From Gaeumannomyces sp. JS-464 (lineage: Eukaryota > Ascomycota > Sordariomycetes > Magnaporthales > Magnaporthaceae), in assembly GCA_002197995.1 (NCBI GenBank), contig NGZR01000002.1, positions 1,860,001 to 1,924,000 on the forward strand: a stretch of DNA of 64,000 nt. Direction: 5' to 3'. Position 1 is the stretch's first letter. Every line of letters begins with the position of its first letter. Of this stretch, positions 35,301 to 45,200 are shown piece by piece. The translations under genes were made by a program, and so were the position numbers. The notes under the pieces are model-generated. The model ran no database searches. It was not told the DNA's origin and saw nothing but the letters and a program-made list of their open reading frames with translations.

Positions 35301-36607
35301 GCCTTTACGCGACCTTCCATCTCCGCGTTTCCGTCGCCTTGTTAAACGCGCATTTACTATGCCTCGTCCTTTCGTTAGCGGAAAAGGCCTTTATATGGCC
35401 CTTATTGCGAAAGCTAATCGGGCGGTTAATACCGCTATTGCCGGTCGCAAAAAGCGTCGCTGGAAACCTGGCAATATGTTACCTTTTATTTTTTTTTTTC
35501 GCCATTTTTTACTGATTATTTCCAGCTATCGCTTTGCGCGAAATTAAGCAATATTAGAAATCGTTCGACCTTTTTATCCCTAAAGCTCTTTTCGCCCGCG
35601 TTGTAAGGGAAATTACGCAAAACCTACTTTTCGGTAAAGATATGCGTATTTAACGCATTGTTTTTAATGCCTTTTAAAAGGCTGCTAAAGCATATTTTAT
35701 TTGCATTTTCGCTAGTATGTTTGCTATTATAACTTTTGTTATTACCACATTATTTTACAAAATTTTACTAATTTTTTTTAGCCGCTAATTTTAACGCTAT
35801 CCACGCTAAGCGAATTACTATCCAGGTAAAGGATATAAAGCTTATCGGCCTTACCCAATTTACTATAATGGGTATTTTTATCCCACGTAAGCCTTTACCT
35901 TATGCATTTAGGTTATTTTATTAAAAATAAACTTTTACCTTTTTAACTAATTAAAAATACAAAAACCTTCGTAATTAAAATCGGTTATATTTCCGGTTAT
36001 AACCTTAATAATAACGAAAGTTAGGAAATTGGGGTTTAAATACTGGCAAAATTAATATATGGATAGGGATTTTACAAAAATAACGACGAAAACGATTAAT
36101 AAAAAAAATAATAGCTTAATGGCATAAATGGCGTTTTTTTATTCTTTTGCGTTGGTTTATTTTCCGTTTAGATTGCTAAATTAACAATTTAGCAGCTAAT
36201 AAAACCCTTTATTCGCAAACGCTATTTAATGTATATTTAGGGTAATAATAATAGTAATAACAACGATATTATTAACATTCGTAATTTAGCTATATTTCGC
36301 ATATTTATCGCTTTTATACCGTATAATATTGTTAAAACTATTATGTTTATTATTTATAACGCCGGAAAAGCCATATATTTTACTTTTTTTTTTTTTTTTT
36401 TTTTTTTTGACTTTTTTTTAAACCCAAAAAAACCCAGGACCCAAAGGACCCAACCTAAAAATTACCCAAACTTTTGGACCCGGACCTAAAATGGACCCAA
36501 ACCCAAAGACCCAGGACCTAAAAAAGACCCAAAAGACCCCTGTTTATAGGTTTTGGACCCAAATGGGTCGGACCCATTTTAGGACCCATGGGTTTCCGCC
36601 AACCCTA

Positions 36608-36630
36608 CACGGACCAGCGTTTTTCAAAAT
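36608..36630. repeat. Right target duplication and palindrome arm of the hAT insertion
   Basis: cacggacc (36608-36615) repeats 26591-26598 directly, and agcgtttttcaaaat (36616-36630) is the reverse complement of 26570-26584. Together they define the exact right edge of the transposon. Confidence 0.8.
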
Positions 36631-36734
36631 CCGGGTCCCCGGTATTGTATACACTAGTGATTCATCTAATTACGTTGGGTAGTAGGTACACTCGCAGTGA
36701 CCAGTATGAGGTAGGTTCTGCACTTGCCCCTCCC

Positions 36735-38702
36735 CTATTCCTCCCCCGGGCTGTGACGCAACTGCTTGGGATGGGCCGCATGTTCCCAGCGCCGCGCGTC
36801 GTCCCTTCTTTTGTGCTCGCCCCTGTGCGGCTGCGTCCGCGCCGCCACAAAGTCGACGAGGTCGAAGAAGCTCTTCTTGTAGCGCCGCTCCATGGTCGCT
36901 CGGTCGACGGTCTGGAGGCCGAAGCGCTGCGAGTAGTCGCCGAACTCCCAGTTGTCGGCAAAGCTCCAGGCGAAGGCGCCGTCGACGCGGACGCCGTCCT
37001 CCCAGATGGCCTTGAGCGCCTCGCCCAGGAAGCTGCGGTAGTAGTCGCTGCGCGGCTGGTCGAACAGTCGGTCGCCCTGCGCCGCCTTGTCGCCCTCGCC
37101 GAAGACGGGGAAGCCGAACTCGGCGATGACGATGGGGTGCCGGAACGTGTTCCACAGGTGGTTGAGGTACGTGCGCAGGTACGTCGGCGTCATGTACACG
37201 TACGACTGCGACCGGTAGCCGATGTTCCAGCCCGTCGCCGTCGTGCTGCCCTGCTTGACGCAGTAGGGGAACAGCGGGCTCGACGCGTTGGCCGCGCACG
37301 CCGCGATGCCCCCGTCCGGCGGCGACACCACCGTCGCCGTGTAGGGGTCGACGGCAAAGAAGTCGGCCGTGCCGTTGAGGTAGGCCAGGTCCTCGGCCGT
37401 CAGCGGCACGTAGTTGGCGATGGTCGTCTTGAAGGCGTCCGGGTAGTCGCGGCCCAGGAAGATCGGGTTCGCAAACGTCGCCAGCTGGAACTCGTTGAAG
37501 TGGTTCGCCGCGGCGACGTCGTCGGCCTTGGACGGGTCGCGGGGCACCCCAAAGTTGTCGTTGAGTTTGAGGGACACGCGCCCCCGGCCCCGGATCTCGT
37601 CGTGATAGAAGCGGTACAGCCGCGCGTGCGCCTTGATGGCTGCGTCTACCGACTTGCCGTCGTCGCAGGCCAGCAGCGGCTCGTTAAACGTGAACCACAC
37701 TGGGACCCGGTCCGCGAAGTGCGTCATGACCACCTTGCCGTAGTGGACAAAGGCATCCTGGAACGCCGGGTGACCGTACGCGCCGTCCAGGTTGCCAATG
37801 AGCGGCTTGCGTCGGGTCGCGTTGGCATAAAAGTGCCACGGCGTATCGAAGTGGAGCAGCGTTACGTGCGGCTCCATGCCCTTCTCGATGACGAAGTTGA
37901 TCAGGTCGTCGTAGTGGTCCAGGCCCATCTTGTTGACGGGCGAGCCCCCGAGGACGAAAGGCAGGATGCGGGTCCAGGGGATCGAGAAGGAGTAGTACTT
38001 GACGCCCATGGCCGCCAGGCGTTCGATGTCCTGCTTGTACAGGTAGTAGTTCTCGTTGGTGATGTAGTTGTTGTGGAAGTTCGCCGGCACGGTGGCGCTG
38101 CCGGAAGTAAACATGTCCAACAGGGTCGGGGTGCGGCCCTCGTCGGCGATGGCGCCCTCGATTTGCGCGGCCGAGCCCGCCATGCCAAACTCGAAGCCGG
38201 CGGGGAAGTAGTAGCCGTCGTCCGACTGGAAATAGTTGGGCGGCGGGAGCACCAGCTCGCTGGTCGGCACCGGCGTGGGCGACACCGTCGTCGAGTACAT
38301 TCCTCGGGACGTGAAGTCGCGCAGGGACGCCCGCTCCCAGAGGGCCGACCAGGCGGCCTGGCCGTAGGCGTCCGCCGTGTCGGCCGCCTTGGCCGTCGCA
38401 TTGGGATACCAGTTGCCCCAGGTCGTGGTGCGCAGGTCTGGCACAAGGTGGCTCAGGGACGCGTATGGCGCCGCGTACGTGGTCGTCGGCCCCGGGGTCA
38501 CGGCCGTGGCGGTCCGCACCGTCTCGGTCTGAGTGAAGGAGAAGGGGGTAAACGAGTACGTCGGGCTCGCCGTCGAGTACGAGCAGCCCGAGGCACAAGC
38601 GGGCCGGGAGACGGGGCCCTTGGCCGGGACGTAGACTTGCTGCGCGAGAGCAGTAGTGGCCCATCCCACGACCAAATAGCGGACCATGGCGGCGGAAGAC
38701 AT
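36735..38702 (-). CDS. Secreted GH1-family glycoside hydrolase (beta-glucosidase-like)
   Basis: Intronless, 655 residues. A second ATG at 38687 (ccgccATGG, stronger context) would give 650 residues; both precede a signal peptide, MVRYLVVGWATTALAQ. The first 150 residues are a Cys- and Ser/Thr-rich extension not usual in GH1. The barrel then begins at FQSDDGYYFPAGFEFGMAGS, the GH1 entry motif. The acid/base Glu is in VWFTFNEPL and the nucleophile Glu is in PIVIAEFGFPVFGEGD, where most GH1 enzymes have TENG. WSFADNWEF is the usual aglycone-side tryptophan motif before the C-terminus. Predicted role is extracellular hydrolysis of beta-glucosides or related glycosides. The stop is only 128 bp from the hAT right end, yet the coding frame shows no RIP stops. 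Confidence 0.88.
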   Translation of the reverse strand: MSSAAMVRYLVVGWATTALAQQVYVPAKGPVSRPACASGCSYSTASPTYSFTPFSFTQTETVRTATAVTPGPTTTYAAPYASLSHLVPDLRTTTWGNWYPNATAKAADTADAYGQAAWSALWERASLRDFTSRGMYSTTVSPTPVPTSELVLPPPNYFQSDDGYYFPAGFEFGMAGSAAQIEGAIADEGRTPTLLDMFTSGSATVPANFHNNYITNENYYLYKQDIERLAAMGVKYYSFSIPWTRILPFVLGGSPVNKMGLDHYDDLINFVIEKGMEPHVTLLHFDTPWHFYANATRRKPLIGNLDGAYGHPAFQDAFVHYGKVVMTHFADRVPVWFTFNEPLLACDDGKSVDAAIKAHARLYRFYHDEIRGRGRVSLKLNDNFGVPRDPSKADDVAAANHFNEFQLATFANPIFLGRDYPDAFKTTIANYVPLTAEDLAYLNGTADFFAVDPYTATVVSPPDGGIAACAANASSPLFPYCVKQGSTTATGWNIGYRSQSYVYMTPTYLRTYLNHLWNTFRHPIVIAEFGFPVFGEGDKAAQGDRLFDQPRSDYYRSFLGEALKAIWEDGVRVDGAFAWSFADNWEFGDYSQRFGLQTVDRATMERRYKKSFFDLVDFVAARTQPHRGEHKRRDDARRWEHAAHPKQLRHSPGEE

Positions 38703-39863
38703 GCTTCGGTTCTACCTGAAACTGCTAGGTCACCTGGGAAGCGGGTGCGCCGGAGAGCCAGAGACACGCTCGGCCTCTGCTGCTAGACCAGGCCACGGCT
38801 ATATAGGTACCTACCTGCTTCCATCGTGCTCCTTCCATCACTGCTGGTGGCCCTTAGCCTGCTCGACGTCTCGTCGGACACACCTTGGTAGGGACTCCAA
38901 GTGGAGTCGTGGGGAAAAGGGCCGTTTAACGGCATCCGAGGAGAACCCGAATATCCCGTATAGCTCGCATATCTCGAGTGCCTGCCGTGGTGGGTTCTTT
39001 TCCAGCGCTCCCCGCTCGATATCCCATATTTTTCCCCTTTCACGTGCCTTGTATCCCTTGCATGGCTATTGCGGACTTGATCCCATCTTCGTCGTCGATC
39101 CATTGACTGTATCCCGCTCCTTGGGCCAGGGTTCCCCGCATCGGAGCACTGGTTCAAACCGGGAGATTGGACCTTGGCGGGATCCAACGTTCTTGCGTGG
39201 TGCGGGGAGGGAGGGGTGGAGAGGTGGGCATGATGAATCCGTTTCGAACGTCCGACTCCTCGCCGGCAGAAGACATACAAAGCTGCAAAACTAGGCCGGC
39301 ACTTGGTCGTAGCTGTTCTTGCACTTGACAGGGCCGCTGTTGGGTTCGGCGCTGTTCCGAAGCACTACGCTGGCGTTGATGCCCAGGACCACCTTTGAGA
39401 CCGGCAGCGACAAGCACGCGAAGTCAGGGTAAGCGTCAATCATCAGGTCGTGGGCTCGGATAGCAGCCTCGGTGATTGACTTAAGGCAGCACAGGGCATG
39501 AAGTGTGGCCCCAGCGCGGGGCAAAGTGGTGTTACCGGGCGGAATGGCTCCCCAACGAGCGTAGCTATTTTTTGATGGACACCTAGGGCATCGATGTTGT
39601 GGCCACGTAGGTTAGGCGCGTCGCGCATCGGCTGGATGAGCACCTGCAACGTTGGGCCGTTCCTAGCCTCCTGCTGCTCCTGTTGGTGGCTAGCAATCTT
39701 TTTTCTCGAAAAGGCGGCGACGTGTTTTATCGACTGCCTGATTGTCGCCGTCGTTATTGCCGTTGATAGGTAATCCGGAGCACATCGGCGCTGAAACATA
39801 TGAAAGCACGGGCGAAAAGAAAATAAGAAAATTGTAATCCTCTCAGCCGTAGCCGTCTACCCG
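38703..39863. other. Intergenic with a doubtful small ORF
   Basis: Promoter side of the GH1 gene and 3' flank of the large ankyrin gene. One short minus-strand frame (39291-39524) has protein-like composition and is listed separately; otherwise nothing is recognised. Confidence 0.4.
39291..39524 (-). CDS. Hypothetical small protein fragment
   Basis: A 77-codon frame (HDLMIDAYPDFACLSLPVS, KVVLGINASVVLRN, GPVKCKNSYDQVPA) has plausible composition with paired cysteines and could be the last exon of a small secreted protein. A second open frame at 39443-39799 overlaps its start in another frame. I recognise neither and cannot define splice sites. It may be spurious. Confidence 0.22.
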   Translation of the reverse strand: MPRAGATLHALCCLKSITEAAIRAHDLMIDAYPDFACLSLPVSKVVLGINASVVLRNSAEPNSGPVKCKNSYDQVPA

Positions 39864-42235
39864 CTACTTAGAGCTAGCCTCCTCCCAGGCCGGCTTTCCT
39901 TTCCCGTCCTCACTAAACAAGCTCCGAATCCCCGTCCGGCCCCTCGCGACAGCAAGGTCGATCGCCGTCCTCATCTCGCCGTCCTCGACGCGCGGGTCCA
40001 GCCCGAGGTCCAAAAGCTTTTTGAACGCGCGCTCGACATGGTAGACCTGGTCCTCGTTCCCGTAATCGATACGCCGCCCCGCCAGCAGGTGCAGCATGCC
40101 CTGGCCGGCGCCGTTGACGGCGCGCAGGTCCGCGCCGAACTCGGCCAGCAGCTCGATGCCCGGTACGTAGCCGACGTCGTGCGCCTTGGCGTAGGCCCGC
40201 CAGGTGCTGCTCACCAGGCCCGGCGGGTTTTTGGACCCCTGCCGGCCCGTGGCGGCCATGACCAGCGCGGGGGTGTCGCCGCGGGCGTTGCGCGCGTTGA
40301 TGTCGAGGCCGCCGGGGTGGGCGATGAGCTGGCGGAACAGCTGGGCCGCGGCCTGCGCGCCCGTCTTCTCGCCGACGAGGTGCGCCGCGACGTGGTGCAG
40401 CGCCGTGTTCCCATCGGCGGTGGTGCCAAGGAGGAGGCGGTCAGCGCCGACGGCGGAGACGATGTGGCCGATGGTCCAGGCGTTATGCGCCGCCACGGCA
40501 AGCTGCAGCGGTGTGCGGCCTTTGCTGTCGGCCGCGCGGAGGGCCTCGGGGCCACTGCGCTCCACGAGAGCCGCAAATGCGGCCTCGTGGGTATCGTCCA
40601 TGGCGCGGAGCGAGATGGTGCTGAACCAGTGCAGCGCCGTCATGCCGCCGTCGTCGGTGAGCAAGGGATCGGCCCCGCGATCGAGCAGGGCGTGCATGGC
40701 GGCCACATCCATCCCCGACTGGACCTTGTCCCTTTCATAATAGAGTGCGTCGTCTAGCTCGTTGGGGTTTATAATCGGAGCACAGGCTGATATCAGGAGT
40801 GAACGGTTCTGCGGGCCACTTTGGAAATTGGGGTTGACCTTGGGCGAGGTGAGGAGAGGGATGCTGGCGCCACGATCCTCGATAACAGAATGGATGACAG
40901 AGGAGTTGTCCAAGTACCGAGCTGTTGGGTCCGCACCATGCTCGAGCAGGAGCTTGGTGATCTCAAGCTGTCGCGCCTTTGCCTGATTCGAGGAGAGGCC
41001 AGAGATGTACCCCAGACTTCGCGAGGCCTCGTGAAGAGGGTATCTGGGGCGGGAATTAGGGAGATAGTTTGGGTCGCACCCGGCTTCCAGCAGCAGCTTG
41101 ACGGCTTCTGTGTCCATCCGCTCCACGGCGGACAGCAGGATCGAGTCCTGCATCGGAACAGGCATCCCATACTCGAGCAGTATCCTGATTGTTGTGGCAT
41201 TACGGGCCAGTTCAAGGCTTGTCATGTCGCGGCCGTCTCCCGACCCGCCCGCAATGACCGCATGGATATCAGCACCGCGATCCAAGAGCAATCTGACAGT
41301 CTCCGCGGCGTAATTGTTCGCTGCGCCGGAGCCTGCGAGGGCTTCGAGCAGCGGGGTTCGGTCTTGGCCGTTTCGCGCTTCGATATCGGCCCCGTGATCC
41401 AAAAGGTAATCGAGAGCCTCCAGCTGCCAGAAGTAGCGGCCCGAGGCAAGCTCGTGGAGCGCCGTCGAGGTCCCGAACCTAGGGCCATCCCAGGCCTCAG
41501 AGCTGGCCCCAGACGGGGGACCGGAACCGGACGCGGTGGATGCGCTGTAGTCCCTGTGGTTGAAATTGGTGTTGACATCAACTTGGATCGTCTCGACAAG
41601 AGTTTTGAGAATGTGAAGGCTGGGCGGGGACCGGCCACAAGCGGATCCGAGCAGTGTCGTCCAAGCCATGCCTTTCTGTCTTGCGCGTCGCTGGCTTTCA
41701 AAGACAGCGATCTCGCTTGCGAAATGCCCGAGAAGAGTCACGTTCCTTTTGCCACAACTCCTCGAAAATGTTCACGTCTTTCTGCTTGTCGAGAAAGAGC
41801 CCGCCCCTCATCCGAGCAAACTCCTTGATGACGTCGTATTCGCCACTCGCGAGCGTTTCCTCCACCATCGCATCCAGTTCTCTCCTCGGGCCGTATTTCT
41901 GGCGGGGCTCTGCGCCTTCCTGGGCCTGGAGCAGCGCGTTTGCCAGATCCCCCACCCTCCTCGGATCAGTGGCGGCCTCGAATGCGGCCGCGTTCTCACT
42001 GCTGTGAGGAGAGACCCCTCGCGCGGCCAGCGCCCTGACCATCACCCAGTTGCCAGCCTCAAGGGCCAGGTCTATCGGTGTCAGAGCCTGCCCATTCTTT
42101 CTCTGGAAGGTAGAATGCAGGTCTGATCCGGAATCCGCAAGGAGGTCGACAATATCGACCGTGCAGAGGAGGGGTTCGACGGGGATGTGTCGGCTATCTC
42201 GTTCGAGGCTTCGTCTCCTACGTTCACGGTACCAT
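39864..42235 (-). CDS. Ankyrin-repeat region, probable C-terminal part of the NACHT-ankyrin gene
   Basis: Reads as ankyrin repeats throughout: LLCTVDIVDLLADSGSDLH and TPIDLALEAGNWVMVRALAA near 42180-42040, then from 41741 to 39864 a 625-codon frame with ALDYLLDHGADIEARNGQDR, TVRLLLDRGADIHAV, ITKLLLEHGADPTARY, MHALLDRGADPLLTDDGG, TPLQLAVAAHNAW and ALHHVAAHLVG. The 625-codon frame opens with GTG, not ATG, and is joined to the preceding segment if one A is added at about 41741-41747 (WQKE to NVTLLGHFAS). Two further one-base losses between about 42145 and 42245 link it to the NACHT ORF upstream. I therefore read it as one gene of roughly 2,080 residues with 42239-46231. A separate ankyrin gene is the alternative, but no start codon supports it. 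Confidence 0.7.
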
Positions 42236-42238
42236 CGT

Positions 42239-45200
42239 TCATGCCTCGGTGCCCAGCGCTGTCGCCTTGTTTTCTAGCACCTCCGCCGTCGTTGGAGGGA
42301 ATGGCCTCGGGTCGTCTCGGTTCTTCAGGTGGTCAGTCGCAAGTTCAGGATGCAAGCCAACTATCGTGTGGAGCGGAGAAAGTCCGCAGCTGGTGAGGAT
42401 GGAGGGATCGGCTCCGAACGAGAGAAGATACCGAACGCTTTCAGCATCGCCGACAGAGCACGCGTATTGAAGGGGTGTATATCCCCAGCCCTCACGGTTG
42501 TCGCGAAGGTTCAGGTGCCAGTCAAGAAGGCCATGGCTCTTGTACCAAGACAGGAGGAGCAACACGGCATTTGATCGACCCTGCCGCGCGGCATAGTGCA
42601 GTGGAGACAAACCCTCGTGGTTCAGCACTTCAGGGCTGGCGCCCCTGTCGAGGAGCTTCTTGACCATGAGATCGTCGATCCTGGCGGCTACGTGCAGGGG
42701 GGTTTCGCCCTGAGCGTCGGGGTCGGAGACCGAGAGTCCTGCGAACCAAGGGGATCCGAGAATGTACTCGAGGCTTTGCGGGCTTTTCACTCGATGGAGG
42801 ACCGTCGCACCGCTTGAGTCTTTGGCTTTGGGGTCGACCCCAACTTTGATGAGGGACTCGACGCCCTCGTCAGCCTCGGCAGCTTCCGATGCATAATAAG
42901 AGATAAGGTGGTGGATAACATTATTGCCGCCCGCATCGGGCACCAACGGATCAACGCCAAGCGATCCTAGGAACTTTATCCAGTCCGGCGACGCCTTCTT
43001 TAGCGCATGGAAAAGCGTAGAACCAGAATGGGTGCGCACGGCAGGGTCGGCGCCCAGACGTAGGTATTTCTGGACCGTCGGAATATCCACGTCAGAGCTT
43101 CGGAGGAGCGCATGGAGAACAGTTTCACCCCGCTCATCAGGTCTGTTGATATCCAGCCCCTCGTCAATCATGGCCTTGATGATGGGCTCGTCGTTGGTAA
43201 TCTTGCCGAGCCGCCAGCGAGATACGTACTCCGTGAGAGAAACCGTCTTGATATCTGCCCCGGCACGTACGAGCCTCCTGAGGAACGCGATACCCTCTGG
43301 GTTTTCAAAATGCGAGAGGCTGTGCACGAACGCGTCCAGGACTGTGTGACCGCCATTATCAACGGCCTTTACATCGGCTCCGAGGTCGACTAACTTTTCC
43401 AGGGTCGTTAGGTCTGGGGTTTCATTGGGGTTGAAATTGAAGAGAAGCTCAAGAAGAGGAGATCTCCCGTTCTCATTCTTCGCCTCTAGGTCGGCGCCAT
43501 TTTGAACAAGGGAAGCGAGCGCGCCGGCGGTGTGTTCGGGGAGTAAATGTAGAGGCGTGTTGCCTCCCTTGGTTCTCGAGTTCGGGTCGGCGCCAGCCTC
43601 CAGGAGAAGCTCAACCATGTCCTGCATGTGCTCGTTATCGAAAAACATCAACCAAGAACTGGCTGGTTCCCCGCGGGCAGCACAATGTAATGGTGTGAGT
43701 CCTGACTGGAAACGATCGTCCATGGTAGCGTTGATGTCTGCTCCTTTCTCCAGAAGGAGCCGAAGTAGCTGCCGTGCAGCATCCCTGCATTCTGGCGAGG
43801 AAATTTTAGGCCTGTTCCCGTAGCCAGCAAATACATGGAGAGGCGTGGGACCGCTTTCACGGTCGGGGAGGGTGAGCTCTGACGACACCTCGTTCCCATT
43901 GGTGTAGATGTCGCATGTGCTGCGTTGGTTGACGGCGACTCCATATTCGAGAAGCATCTTGATAGACTCCAGATCGAAGCGCCGTATTGACCTAACGAGT
44001 GCGCTCTCGCCCCCCATGTAGCTGTTGATATTGACAAGGCCGGTTTTAAGGATTGTTTCCAGACGGTGCGAGTCTGTCGCGTGATGAAAACACAGGTCGG
44101 CGTCTGTTTTTGTGATGTATGGTAGGAATATGTCGAACAGTTCCGTGTTGCTGCTTCCGCAGGCCAAGATGAGCGGTGTCTCGCGAGCACTGGGCCCGCC
44201 GTACATCCTGGCAAACACGGAGTCTTTAGTCCGTGCAGTCAGCGGGCTGGCACCCGCGTCCAGGAGGAGCTTGGCTACGCTTGGCCGGTGGTGCATGCAG
44301 GCATAGTGCAGTGCCGAATAGCCGTCATGGTCGATTGCGGTAGCGTCAGCACCGTGGTCTAGAAGGACGCTGACAACCTCGGCGTGACCCTCTTCCACTG
44401 CGTACGACAGCGCAGTCCGCAACACCTCATCGCGGGTATCCACCAAATCCGTACCCTTGCCCGCCACAAGGTGGCGAATGCAATATCCAGGCCATCCAGC
44501 GCGAGCAGCGAGATGCAGAGGAGTGACAGTGCCGTGCATGAAAGACTCCCACTTGCTTGTCATCCAGAGGGCAAAGGCCGGTTCGCCTGCAACAAAATAT
44601 TTATCCATTGCGGAAAGGAATCCGTCGGCGGGTCCCTCATTGCAGCTCTTGAGATGGTGGAGGATATTTTCCAGAGCATAGCCGAGCAGGGGGTGGCCGA
44701 CTCCTATCTCCTCGATTGCTTGCTGGCGTCTGTGTTTCTCTTCGCTGGTGTATCCATGCTGATTCCAGCTGTCATAGCTGCCCCTATCCCCATCCTGATG
44801 GTCTGTCTTGAGCAAGGGGCACCCGCTCATGTACTCCAGCAATACGGTCGCCAGCATGGCATGCGCTGCATCAGCGTCGAGGACAGGGAAGGCTCCGTGG
44901 ACACTCGCCCTCTCTACATCATTGAGGAATTCGGTGAATGAATGATGGATGACACTCATGCTCTCGTCCTCGAGAACCTCGAGCAGCTGGCCGCAGCTGG
45001 CGCGCACCATATCTTTTCCTCGGCGTAGGTCGAGGCCGGGTGTCATATGGGCGGCCAGACTGCCGAGCTCAATCAGGCGCAAAGGCCGAGTAGAATGCGT
45101 GACACATGACAGGATGCGGACCTGTTGCTCCGTCGATACGCCGCTCCGGAGCGCGTTGTCGCGTAACATGCCCTCGTACAGCTCACGCAGGCTTCGCGGG

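Larger units (their letters stand above)
26599..36607. mobile_element. RIP-degraded hAT-superfamily DNA transposon, about 10 kb
   Basis: The element starts TAGGGTTGGCG and ends with its perfect inverted copy CGCCAACCCTA. It is flanked by the 8 bp direct repeat cacggacc, the duplication length hAT transposases generate; the end also fits the hAT 5'-YARNG rule. Both ends carry subterminal clusters of GGGTCC/GGACCC words (26636-26750; 36424-36600), inverted with respect to each other, as expected for transposase-binding repeats. The interior is very AT-rich and full of TA stops, with no intact ORF, which suggests RIP. Relics of an hAT transposase can be read on the minus strand (27880-30100). 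The remaining 6.5 kb to the right holds a large foldback repeat (31951-32360) and unidentified material. An autonomous hAT is usually 3-5 kb, so this copy probably contains nested insertions or cargo. Confidence 0.85.

Noticed and set aside
26599..36607. Centromere or subtelomere explanation for the AT-rich block
   Set aside because: The block is bounded exactly by terminal inverted repeats and an 8 bp target duplication, so a single transposon insertion explains its limits.
36588..38786. 732-codon open frame on the plus strand
   Set aside because: It is the antisense shadow of the GH1 gene, rich in Arg/Val/Gly/Asp from GC-rich codons, and starts inside the transposon end.
39864..41741. Independent ankyrin gene starting at 41741
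   Set aside because: The frame opens with GTG and reads back smoothly into the upstream ankyrin segment after one added base; there is no ATG or promoter evidence of its own.
42150..42240. An intron joining the NACHT ORF to the downstream ankyrin segment
   Set aside because: Possible donors (gtgcta, gtaccg, gtagga) either follow the stop codon, give introns under 45 nt, or yield the wrong phase. Two one-base shifts fit better.
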